Assembly (NCBI GenBank): GCA_030248215.1
Contig: JASANG010002035.1
Coordinates: 118,307 to 182,306 of the forward strand
Reading direction: 5' to 3'
DNA: 64,000 nucleotides
Source of the DNA: Enoplolaimus lenunculus
Lineage: Eukaryota; Nematoda; Enoplea; Enoplida; Thoracostomopsidae
Part shown: positions 1 through 11,109 of the stretch, in pieces
Layout of the letters: each line of letters starts with the position of its first letter
Position numbering within the stretch: the first letter of the stretch is position 1
Notes under the pieces: generated by a model
The model's database searches: none
What the model saw: the letters and a program-made list of their open reading frames with translations, nothing else
What the model was told of the DNA's origin: nothing
Made by a program: the position numbers and the translations under genes

Positions 1-132
1 TTTATGACGCGGCGCGGCGGTGAACGCCGGCGGAAGAATCGCGAAGCCCTGAAAGGTTAAGGGTTCGAAAGTTTTTTTGCTGATACTTTGAAAATTAGAT
101 ACTAGTAACAGGCTTTAGCCATATTTTTTAAG

Positions 133-3100
133 AGAAATGTGGACGCGTTTGGCAAAAGAAATAGAAGACGGAACAAACGAACTATTCGAAACAACTCACG
201 ATGGCGTTGAACTTGCAGTTAATCAAACTGGAAAAGCCGCATTGTTGACCGATCAACCATTGGCTGAATACTGGAAAGGTTAGTCGTTTTATAATGGGTC
301 GTCCCACTTTCCACAACTTGGAATTCGTAGTAGCGAAAACAAGATTTTCAGAGGGGACAAGTAAAATTTTCCCCACGAAAGATTTCATTATTTTATTGCA
401 GAATTTTCTGAACCAGGAATTCATTTTAATTGCAGAATTTTCTAAACAAGGAATTCATTCTTTTAATTTAGTGGGAAAAAATTTCGGCTGGGGGCGTAGA
501 TTTTCGTAGGTGGGGTAGCGTTCTTTTAGTTACAGGCATGACTATGCGTCGTCCACTTTACTTTGTGCCTGACACGTGGAGAAGATTTGAAACGCCTACC
601 AATTTCCGTTTGCTGTTTTTCTTAAAACCATATATTAAAAAACGTTAGTATAATTTGCTTCTGTAAAGTTTGTTTTTTGGCTAAATTAAAAGTCCAGTGG
701 TCACAACAAAATATTGTTTATTAATTGAATGTGTACTGAACTACGAAATAGTACATCCTCGTCATTTTTCATCTAAAATTTGTCGTTAGAGCAGTTGTAC
801 CAAAAAATTTAGCAACGCATAGAAACATGGATTGCGCAAGAAATAGCACATGAGACAGCTTAGTTTTTGCATCATATAACTGAAACGATCTTGGATTAAT
901 AAACCAAAACAGAACAGTTATGTTTAAGGAAAAAATTCGCTTTGTTATAATCATGAATAATAAGGTTGGATGCAACGTCGGTTGCATTATGGCAACAAAT
1001 CTGCAGCCAGCTAGCATACAACATGGAATAGGATGTACATTTTGTGGGTGGTGCATATATACACAACAAGCGACAATAGTCTAAATCAATGCCTGTATCA
1101 AATTGTAACTAACTCGTTATAGTTTCCGTTTACATTAAGCAATGTTCAAATAATTTTAGATTAACTACTATTGCTGTAAATACAGCTTACCTTAACGTTT
1201 GGTACACGGGCCAAAACTTTTTAGGCAGTGTTAAACTTGGAAAAGTCCTATTTGGTCCCGGCCCTGAATAATGATTTTTCATCCATTAAGCGAAGAAAAA
1301 TCTCAATTACTGTCAAAAAATATTTAGGACAAAAATGCAAAGAAATGTACGTATCCGACAAAGGTTTCGGACATTTGGGTTACGCTATCGGAGTGGCGAA
1401 AACGACAAATTATCGCGAAGAATTGTCAGTTGCCATCTTAAGATTGCGTGAATCTGGTGAAATCAACCGACTCGATTATGACTGGTATTTTTGCATGCGC
1501 AATAATTATTAAAAACGCGCCAATTACTAAAACTTTGATTGTTGAGTTTTATCTCTTTACCACATGAATATTTTTTATTTCATCAGAAATTTAGTAGCAA
1601 ACTAAAATTTAACCCTACAGATCTGAAATGAGAGGTATTTACTGTTACTGCTCGAGGGGCCCATGTTACTTTAAGGGGCGTAAACGTTTCTGGGGTGTCT
1701 ATAAAAGAAAGGGGTTAGAGTCTAGATTGCAATTTTTGCTTAGGCTCAGGCTTAATAACACATTTTTGTAACGCTTAGGCTTAGGCTTAGGCTTAGTAAT
1801 ACGCTTAATCTACTGTTACGCCCCTAAAAGTAACATTGGCCGCTCTAGTAAATATGAACTTGTTATACAAGCCCGAGACAAAGCCAATGTTTTGTGGAGA
1901 TTTTTATTTCGCGTATATGGTTTGTACTGCATTGGTTATAGTATGTATGTTCCATGCAGTGCAAGTCAAGAATAAATAAAGATACAAATTTTAGGCCGTT
2001 GGTTTGATTCAGTATGATATAATAAATTTTATAGTTTCGTTCGCCGTTGCGTTAATCCGTTACTTATTTTATCAAAACCTTAGATTTGATTTACTACGAA
2101 AATTTTTCAACAAGCTAATTAAATAAACAGTAATTCGTAGGAAACCAGTTAATAAGAGCCCGCCTTCGGTATTGCTATGGTATGAACCGGAAATTTGTTT
2201 GCCTGTTACTTCATTTGTTTTGGTGCTTTGTGAAGATAATTGCTGAAATTTGTTGCACAGTCTTTCTTGTATTTCGTGTCGCTTTGACGCCTCTTAAAAT
2301 ACACCCATAATGCTGACGTTGATTATATATCGTTTCCTAGGCAACTGTTTTGGCATTATAATCTAAAAAGTAAATATTTTTCTGTCTAACATCCCAATTT
2401 AGCATTCTTCTCAAAATGTTGACTCTCACTCCCTCTTACATCTTAATTTAGCGAGCGAAGTCATCGATTTAACACTCAATTATCAGTTGTAATAAATCTT
2501 ACGCTTAAATTAATAATAAAACGCGTTCTTGTTGCAATGTGATTAGTTTGGTAGTCGTAGTTATTTGAGTCGTTTTTAACAACAACTTGTGTTGCTACTG
2601 AATCTACGACCATTCGTCGACCGACTGCTTGTTGCCCAACGGTATCCTAGAGCATATTAATTAATCTAAGCATAACCTTAAGCGTAATTCTTTGCCTAAG
2701 CGTAAGCCTTACAATAATGATTGGCGACGAATTGTCGAGTCGATGAAATTTCGGATTACAAATGATCGGTCGACAAATTGTCTTGATACCGTTGCTGCTA
2801 CTAAATCGACATAAAACATATATTCTTTAGGATTCTAAAACCGTCAACTTGTGGCGAGCAATCACAAGTAGAATCTGGCCAACAAATAATGCTTGAATCG
2901 ATGTTGGGCGTTTTTTACGTGATATACGCTGGTTAGTTATTGTATAGCTGTCAAGGGCTGTGTATAGAACAGGGCCGGAATAGTACTATAAGCATATTCC
3001 TAAGCCTAAGCCTAAGCCAAGCCTAAGCGTGCACTGCAAAAACTGGTGAGTCAAATTGACTCACTCCGAAATAGGCTTTTCGGGACTACACAAACTGGAT

Positions 3101-5750
3101 CAGAATTCTACTCCGTCAGAGTCAAACGTGCGACTCAGTGAATCGAATTTGACTCCGGCAGAGTCGAATTTTGTTTCAGTTTGTGTAGTCCCGAAAAGCC
3201 TATTTCGGAGAGAGTCAATTTGACTCACCATTTTTTGCAGTGCAAGGATGAGCCTATTCTTAAGCCTAAGCGTAAGCAGAAATGTTAGCATAAAGCTTAA
3301 ACTGACTCTATTACAGCCCGAAGGAAAACGATCCGGCCCTGTTCTATACACGGGCCGTTGTCATGATTAGAATAGTTGATGTCAAACATTATTTTAATTT
3401 CGATGAAATTTCCTCCTTTGTTCAATAACCAGAGGGTGGGATTATGAGTTAAAATGCTTCATGCACATTTCACGTAATTGTGATATGGTTCGTAAGTTGC
3501 AAGACCTATCATTAACGGCATACATTTTTGAATATATTTTGAATGAGGTCCTAATTAACACACATATAAATGTCTCCTGTATTCAAGCAATTGCGCTAGA
3601 AGTTGCAGTTTGCATGTTCAGTTCTAATAAAATAACCATTGTTACATGCTGATTGCTATGGTGACTTATACGGGGCATACTGAATAAGCATGTCATCGAA
3701 TTAATGTTTAAAGTTACGGTCATTCATTATAATTCTAGAGGTATTATGGCGTGCTAATCATAGGCGTACTACTTCACTTTCAGTTCCAGTGAGTTTATTT
3801 CAACTCAGAATGAGTTGAATCCACTCAGTCTTCTGAGCTCTGAATTAGGTCTTTCAGAACTCAGAATGCTGTATTAATTGAACTTATTCTGAGTTAATTA
3901 ATCAACTCACCCGGAATTATATCAGCTCGGAGCAAGTTGATTATTGCTGATGTTACCTCAGAAGTAATCAGAAATGACTAATTCGCTCTCTTAGTTGATT
4001 AATCAACTCATCGGAATTTACAATGTTCGAGCTTACGTCGCTGACGTACCAGATAAAATTCTATACGTAATCTACAGCTTCTTAGAACAATCTTGAACTT
4101 CAGCTTTCATGGAATATGCTGTTTATGTCAGGTTTTGCACTCGCAATTATTCTTCTGATTGTCGAATGGATAATTTCATGCTTTATTAGCATTGACAAAG
4201 AGCATCCACGGGTAAGTGCAACTGCGTTAAAAGGTCCGGCCCATGTAGAGATCAGGGGCGGAACGTTTTTCTGTGGGACTGCCATAAAGTAATCTTAAAT
4301 GTTCACCGACCGATCCAGACGCAATATGGCACCGGATCTCCACCGAAAGCGTCGATAAAAAAGGCTTGTGTTGCTACTTCCTGAGGGGTGAAGATATTTT
4401 GAACCTTTTGTGCAATTATAAAAAACAGCTTATTAACATATGTTTGCAACGTTTCAAGTGGTTTAATTTCAAGATTCGAAATGCAATAGATTAAAAATGA
4501 CGACGCCATATGAGAAAAATTGTTTTCGTATACCTGGGACAACTGTTTGATGGCAAAATTATGTCTTTAGTGCGGCTCTATAATCAGCGGCGGAACAGGC
4601 AGGGGTGGGCGTTTCCCCAAATTCCAGGGTGGGGGCCCCCAAACTCGCGACCGAAGCGAGCGAGAAGCCAGACACATATAAAAACTTAAGCGGTTTTTGT
4701 CTAAACCGGTTAGGGTGGTTGCGCCTTTAGGGGTGGGGCCCCCAAATGGGGGTATGGGGGTGACTGATTTGGCCCTGTTTGTAATAGAACATATCAATTT
4801 ACACCATATTAGTAGTACACAATTTTAGAGACCAAATTCATTTTTTGAAGCACTGCGCGACAAATTGACTCGATTACACGTAGATTTTATGGAAAATTGG
4901 TTTCCGATCAAGTTGTGGAACAAAACTGAAAGTTACAAGTATTTTGCAGTTCCTCGGGTGCCCAAACGCACAGGTAATTAAAGCTTTAATAAAAATATTG
5001 CTACGAATTCTTTGACTTTAGAAATACGTATATTTTAGTTAGAAACAGGCTCGTTTAGTTTACGTGCATCAGCTATTGTTATTAATTCAAGGACAAGCAT
5101 AGAAGGATTATGAAAGATCACCAGATCCATGAAAAATTACAATTTTGTATGCAATTGCATACAAATATAGCGTTTGACTATTGCTCGCTTTACTCGCAAG
5201 CTTTCTTAGGCAATTTTAACTCTTCCGACTCCAAAATGTCTTAACGAAGTGTGGTCTCGTCTAACTTTTCGCTCGCTATTTATACTTGGACCCAGGTGCG
5301 TTGTAGCACAGCAACTCCCCAGTGTAACTTGTGCAAATAAATCATCCCACACCTGATATATAAGTATTGCTTTCGAATAATACTAAATTTGAACATAAGT
5401 AGCACAAAATCTAAGTCCGGAATAAATTGCGAAAACTTGCCAGCATACAATGTACAGAGCTTGTTATATGTAGCAAACTAAATATATTCCTGTTCAAAAA
5501 TGTCGGATTGTACTCTTATTTTCAACGCGTTGTAAAATCCATGCATTCCTGAAACTAAGTTATCATTTGAGTTTCAGCACTTCAACCTGTACCTGATACT
5601 CAAGCTTACACTAGCGACCGTGCAAGACGTTCTGGACAAGTTGGATTAGCGTTAATTGTTCAACCAACTGATCCGCCACCGCATTATGGCAGGATTGAAC
5701 GATACTCTCCGAAAGCTGTATTTCAACCAAAAAGCAATGAATACTATTGA
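133..5750 (+). CDS. Ionotropic glutamate receptor, C-terminal part (NMDA-like), partial at left edge
   Basis: Ligand-gated cation channel of the glutamate receptor family; only the 3' end of the gene is in the window. Exons I can join by phase: 133-278, 1328-1484, about 4086-4211, 4829-4973, 5578-5750 (stop TGA). The first two encode the end of the S2 ligand lobe, with GFGHLGYAIGVAKTTNYREE followed by LSVAILRLRESGEINRL, a family hallmark. The ligand-contact position lies in LLTDQPLAEY and looks like Asp, as in NMDA-type subunits, rather than the Glu of AMPA/kainate types. Exon three holds the M4 membrane helix (LFMSGFALAIILLIVEWI). The last two give a cytoplasmic tail with a Pro-rich end. Exon 1484 ends in phase 2 while the M4 exon starts in phase 0, so a small connecting exon, expected to carry the second cysteine of the S2 disulfide, is missing from my model. 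The tail motif RLHVDFMENW loosely recalls GluN3, which is only a suggestion. Splice phases elsewhere agree. Confidence 0.85.
1658..1841. mobile_element. Palindromic MITE with internal TTAGGC repeats, GGCC-ATGTTACTTT ends
   Basis: Terminal inverted repeats start GGCCCATGTTACTTT on the left, and the complement of AAAGTAACATTGGCC closes the right. The middle contains runs of TTAGGC. A second copy with the same ends and nearly the same length lies at 29008-29195. No coding capacity; a non-autonomous DNA transposon by structure. Confidence 0.75.
2580..2820. mobile_element. Short palindromic element with GTCGAC-rich ends
   Basis: The left part (ACGACCATTCGTCGACCGAC) is mirrored near 2725-2800 by GACGAATTGTCGAGTCGATG and CGGTCGACAAATTGTC, with TTAGGC-like hexamers between. 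Related copies lie at about 27236-27430 and 35320-35440. Non-coding; end positions are approximate. Confidence 0.55.
2956..3356. mobile_element. TTAGGC-bearing MITE interrupted by a second MITE
   Basis: The ends GGGCTGTGTATAGAACAGGG and the complement of CCCTGTTCTATACACGGGCC are inverted copies of each other. Inside lie several CCTAAG hexamers. The element is split by the palindrome at 3032-3242, so this family was inserted first. The core end motif CAGGG(G/C)CGGAA resembles ends typical of hAT-type elements; that assignment is inference. Confidence 0.75.
3032..3242. mobile_element. Foldback MITE, CACTGCAAAAA ends, GACTC-rich
   Basis: Almost the whole 211 bp is one inverted repeat: CACTGCAAAAA at the left, TTTTTTGCAGTG at the right, and arms containing GAGTCAAATTGACTC, CGAAATAGGCTTTTC and ACTACACAAACTG. 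Sister copies are at 6056-6274 and 15251-15469. The 8-base flanks TAAGCGTG and CAAGGATG match at five of eight positions, possibly a worn target duplication. No open frame of note. Confidence 0.85.
3775..4025. mobile_element. MITE with GGAATTTACA ends and AATCAACTC repeats
   Basis: This copy is the reverse orientation of the one at 11619-11864. The ends read TTCCAGTGAGTT and, on the right, TCATCGGAATTTACA. Many GAGTTGATTAATCAACTC-like dyads lie inside. Non-coding. Confidence 0.7.
4226..4300. repeat. Fragment of CAGGGGCGGAACG MITE
   Basis: One terminus only: GGCCCATGTAGAGATCAGGG followed by GCGGAACGTTTTTCTGTGGG. It lies just after the M4 exon of the glutamate receptor, inside its next intron. 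The opposite end is not seen nearby. Confidence 0.6.
4587..4790. repeat. GC-rich dispersed repeat with GCGACCGAAGCGAGCGAG motif
   Basis: Markedly more GC-rich than its surroundings, starting AGCGGCGGAACAGGCAGGGG. It contains the AAGCGAGCGAGAAGCCA motif that recurs in reverse near 9797, 25507, 37719 and 48970. It interrupts a glutamate receptor intron. Probably a relic of a non-autonomous DNA transposon; family unknown. Confidence 0.5.
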
Positions 5751-6830
5751 TATGGATATGACTCTTTTTTTGTGCGAAAAAATATAATTTTGGTTGAAAT
5801 TTTAAAATTCAATGTTACATGCATTTGAAAACTTTGTCTCGCTCTCAGTCATATAAAAAAGTGTACATATTCTAGAGCCGTAGTTGTAGTAAAAAGTTAG
5901 CAAAAGTAGTTAGAAATTTTATTGAAGATATATCTTTAGCAGTCATTCTACAATTACAGCGTTGGTGGACAAGTATAATGTTTTATGCATCAGCTATAAC
6001 ACAAGCTATAAACTTTTTTTGATGTACATATATACAATATTTGTCATATTTCTTGACTGCAAAAAATGATTAGTCAAAATGACTCTCTCCGAAATAGACT
6101 TTTCTGGACTCCACAAACTGGGTAAAATCCGACTCCGCCAGAGTCAAATTCGACTCATTGAGCAATTCATTGAGTCGAATTTGACTCTGGCGGAGTCGAA
6201 TTTTGACTCAGTTTGTGTAGTTCGGAAAAGCCGATTTCGGAGAGAGTCAATTTGACTCACCATTTTTTGCAGTGTTGAAGCTACCAAAGATTGTACTTAA
6301 ATACTAGCCAAAGTGGTTGCTGCAATATTGACAACGCAACACACCTATCGTAAAACGATGCATATAAGTATGTCTTTTGATTTGTTGACTTGAAATGGTA
6401 AGCACTAATATTAATCAGTGCAATTCGTTGGCCAAATTACGTAACATTGGTGTCCCAGCTATACTTATAAAAATATTTCTACGGCGGAGGTACGAAATTT
6501 GTCCTCCCCTAGGATTTTAATAAAAAGTGGTCCATCTTGTAGATCTCGACGAGCTGAATACAGCTGTACCTGCACGGTTCAGCAAAAAGTTGAAATTCAA
6601 AGGGCCCTAACTATTTAACCGGGTCCTTGAACTCAGCGCGTCGAAATCTACATAAATAGTTTTATTAAATTTTTAGGAAGTTCATATTCCGTTCCTCCGC
6701 TTACTACTGTAATCGTTACATTGTATTAAAACAAACTTCAGCTGGAGCTCTTTGTTCAGCCATGGTTGCTGCTGACATTGAATTTTAAATTTGCTCACAC
6801 GCTTTATCTTTGAAGATATCCCAACATTTC
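5751..6830. other. Intergenic region between convergent receptor and ephrin genes
   Basis: Holds the 3' flank of the glutamate receptor gene, a foldback MITE (6056-6274) and unremarkable AT-rich sequence. No further gene was recognised. Confidence 0.6.
6056..6274. mobile_element. Foldback MITE, second copy of the GACTC-rich family
   Basis: Same architecture as the copy at 3032-3242. Left end ACTGCAAAAAATG, right end CATTTTTTGCAGTG, with arms containing TCTCCGAAATAGAC and GACTCTGGCGGAGTCG. No clear target duplication. Confidence 0.85.
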
Positions 6831-9800
6831 CTATACGAGCGACAATGTAGCAAAACCTACAGCCATCGCCATGTACGTAAGTTTTTGTAATACTGCGCCA
6901 CAGTTTCGAACTGAAATATAAAAATTTAGTAAACAAAGCAAGCGAAGAAATTGTGTTTATTGTTTCACACAATATTTGGGAAGCATGCAGGTTTAATATC
7001 ACATTCAGTAAGCAAGAAAGGGTGAAATCAAAAATAACTGGACTATATATACAATGTATTTCACTTTAGCCACAATTCCATTTTGAAACTCGATTATATT
7101 TGCCGTGCCCAAACTTAAAAAGCCACAACTTAGATATTTACGTAATATCATAAGCCTGTTTTCAAATTTATATGTAACCTACCATTCCTACGAATGTCAC
7201 GGTTGATCCATAACCAATTAGGCCAAGCGGAACCCGCGGGACGGCTTGTGGTCGCCGATTTGTCTTTAATACCTAATTTTGTTGACAACAAAAGTCTGCG
7301 ATCAAACTCGTTTGATGTGTAAAAATGTCTCGCCAGAGGTGTACTTTTGTATTCGTCGTTCGTTCGTTGTAATGAATGAGATATCTTATGATCGGATAAC
7401 TCAGTACTTTTTGTAGTGGGATTTGTTGCCACAGCTGATACATCAAAGATGGTTTTTTGTTTCGGAAAATACTTCCTGGTTGTCGTTGTTGCTGTTGTCG
7501 TTCGTTTTTGTTGTTGCTTTTGTTTGTTTAAATTGACAACTGTTGAAAATAACGGGATCACAGTAGTCGAGTGAGCACTGTTAGGTGGCAGTGTCACACG
7601 TTTGCTGACGGTAAGTTTTGCAGCAGGCAATTCAAAACGACCAGTGGCGACGTAACCTTGGTTGGTATCAGATCGGTCAGTCGTCTTTTTCGAAATTAAT
7701 TTTTGTTCGCTTTGAGTTTCTTTACTTAATTTAGAAGCGATTTCAAGCATTTGTCTAATTTCATTTGCAGTTATATTAAAATGCGGCACTGTTTCATCTT
7801 CAATTGCATCTGCACGCTGAGGTAATCTGCTCCGATCGTCATAAACCGACATTGATGAATCAGGATATACTTCTTCATTTGTGTGCAATAATTCCATATA
7901 ATTTGGTATCTCGTCATAAATAAGCGTTGAAAAATTGTTTGACAATTCTTTGTTTTGCCGTGTTACTTCACCTGTTGGATGTACTGGTGACGGGTGTACA
8001 GATGGTATGGACGGTTTCAAACTAGCGTCTTCATACAGTTGGATGCCAAATTCAAGCGAAGGGTCATCGATTATTGCTAGACCAGCAGTATTTGCAGTGG
8101 TATCTTCACGATTGTCGCCGCCAACATCGACTGCTGTTAGTGATGACTGGATACCATTGTGGTAAGTAGGCTCAGCAAGGTTGTAGTTGTAATCGTACAG
8201 ATCATATAAAAGTGCGAGATCGTTTGCCATATTATTTTCATTAGTTGGTTTTGCTTCAGATTGGTTGATATGGCCGTGGAAGTCATGATTTTGTGACTTT
8301 TCTGAAATGTAGATGACAAATTTGGATAAAAATGTACGTTAATGACCCGAATAAGAGAGGGGGCTGATATTTATTTGGCGTCTCCACATGATTTCAACCC
8401 GCACCCCGCCACCTTTCGTTACTGATATATATCCGGTTTTGCAACTATCCGTTGAATTAAACGTTTTTTGCCTTGCATCAAAAGCTTCAGCGATAATGCA
8501 AGGTTATACTTAGGAATGTACTCAAACTTAAGTACGCTTTAAATTTGCGAACACAACAATATTTGGTTTTGGATAATTTATTGCACTACAATTAGAGAAA
8601 ATTGACATTTGTGGACTCTGATTAGGGTTTAGGGACACTATGATCCGCTCACGAGTTCTTACGAATACGGGCTGCTATTGATTAGAAATCTGAATCGGAA
8701 CCCCCTCGTGTTACCCCGCTCTTATTCTGGTGACTACAGTACTGTTATAGCAAAGCGTTGTAAAAAATTGTTATTCAAGTTCAGTTTAATCCAACGTGCA
8801 GTCGGACTTCAAAATACCGAACGCGTTTTAACTTTCAGTAAATTTTTGGCTCAAGGTTTAAGTTTTCGGAATTAAGCTCAGTCGGCAAGAGCATATAAGT
8901 CACAGGAGACGATTGCTAGTTATTACGTCAGACTGCGGAGCACAGGATTTGTAGTTCAATTGCTTGCTGGGCATGCATTTTGTATGATTATTTTAACAAT
9001 GTCTGATGGTTTTAGTCGATCTCACAGTGACATATATAAAGTATTTGGAGGAAACTAAAATTTTTGATATGTATAGTTATATAAATAGGGCCGGCGTTAG
9101 GATAGTTGGATCGCCCAAACAAGTCCTAGGGGGTCCATATAAAATGTTTCACGTTCTATGCTTGCAAAACTAACATTCGTGATCTGCGAAAAAAAATTTA
9201 GTCTGCCAAGACAGGGCCGCCCTTTGGGATTAGGGGACGCATCTCGCCGCACTATAGGTATGTCAACACGTAGTTAAATTCAGAGCGGCAAACGGTTAAT
9301 TTACATTTGCAGTCTTTACGCAACAGCTTTCTTTATAGCTCTGGCCGTACATACATACATACCTTCTTGAACAAAAATTCGAAACTTCATATTGTTAGTT
9401 TTGCAAAGTCCACCGTGTGGATTTGATATTCCCGTCAATGAGCCATCAGATGTCGCTATAAAACGCCAGTTAAATTGTAATCGGCCATTCTTAGCTGTTA
9501 CCAAACGCCTGTTAAGAATTTTTAGTTTAGCTGCTTATAGACATTGCATTTATTAACCTATTGAAGATCTGGTCGACTCAAAGAGCACCCACAAAGGCCT
9601 GGGTCTACTGACACAGAATAACAAGACACTTTTGTGTTAATGCAAATTCCACAATATCATGCGTACACCAGGTGAGTTTTGAGGTGTGCAGCGCACTGAA
9701 ACTTTTTTGGCTTCAGCGTTCATCGCACTACCTCCTCAGTCACCTAGTGTACATATGATGTTGTGGAATTTGCACAAGATTTATTGTTAAAATTGTGTTT

Positions 9801-11071
9801 AGCGTCTAGCTCATTTCGCTCGCGAGTTTTGTGCCCATGTAAAGATCAGGAGCGGAACGTATTTCTGCTGGACTCCAATTTGTAACAGTTTAAAAAATAG
9901 ATACTCTACTCGCGCAAGTTGCAATAAACGTGTTTGCTGTAACTGTTCGGTTCACGCTAACCCTAGTAGAAGTTGCGCCGGAACTTGAGAACCACACCAA
10001 GAAACGAACCGGGGACCTTCTGCACTCTGTTAAGCATGCTTACACGACGCGGTCGATTGCAGCAAACTTGTATTCCGGTATACGTGCACCTGTATGGCAA
10101 TCTTTTCTTTACGTATTTTACATTTATGGTTTAAAAATGTGCTAAATTGAGACAAACTTTTATTTTTCTCAAAACTTTACTTGTAATAAAATAAATGTTG
10201 TTTGGAAAAAATCCGTTTGCATTCGACAATGAATGTGCAGTAAACTCCAAAGTTAGCGGCGGTATTGGATGCGTTGGCGAATCGCAAGTGCCTAACAAAC
10301 GTTTATTTGGTGGCAAATTACACGAATTGTACGCGTTTTGGGGTACCTGAAAGTAAACCTAAATGCGGTATGTAGTTCTCAGCGGGACTGTTAATACTGC
10401 AATTATTCAAGATTTCTTGTCTCGTTTGCCAGCTTTCACTTTCAAATCATCTCAGTCGGAAAGGTGATTGATTTTAGGAAATTAATCTTTACGAACTTTG
10501 GTCTGTGTACTGATCTCAGGGGCGGAACGTTTTCTGGCGGAACAGCAATACAGTAAGCTTAAGCTTGACAATGTAAGCAGCAGGGTCGGAACAGTATTAT
10601 AAGCATATTCGTAAGCCTAATCCTAAGCCTAAGCATAAGCCAAGCAAAAATTAGTCCAAAGCTTAAGCTTACTCTTTTCTAGTCCCACAGGAAAACGTTC
10701 CGCCCCTGATCTTGTAAGCTTAAGGCTAACTATTTGTTTAGACTTAGGCTTAGGTTCAGGTATCAGCTCATTCTTACGCTTAGGCTTAGGCTACTTAGGC
10801 TGACTTATGAATACTTATGCTATACTACTACAACGGTCCTATTCTATACAATTGTCTTTAACGTTCAATATTAAAATATCACTTATAAAACAGCACAAAC
10901 TTTGATGTTAGAAAAAAATTCGTTAACAAACAAAATATATGCGTATGCATAGCAACTCTTGTATCAGTGACGTTAGCTTTCTCATTCATCGTCTTAGCGC
11001 AGGCTGAAATAGCGGTGCTTCAGCCAATAGTCCTCCAATGCAAACGTGTTGTGACCACAATAATAATAATA

Positions 11072-11109
<38 letters not shown>

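Larger units (their letters stand above)
1485..4085 (+). other. Large glutamate receptor intron packed with short transposons
   Basis: No exon was recognised here except an expected but unlocated small connector exon. The intron holds a TTAGGC-bearing palindromic element (1658-1841), a third palindromic family with GTCGAC-rich ends (about 2580-2820), a nested pair of elements (2956-3356) and an AATCAACTC-type element (3775-4025). An open frame at 3461-3652 shows no family resemblance and I treat it as chance. Confidence 0.6.

Noticed and set aside
1228-1512. 94-residue open frame as a small gene
   Set aside because: Only 1328-1484 is coding, an internal exon of the glutamate receptor. The ends are intron.
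7148-8230. 360-residue open frame as a stand-alone gene
   Set aside because: It is ephrin exon 5. The frame is open upstream to the acceptor at 8301 and a strong GTAGGT donor lies before the stop at 7148.
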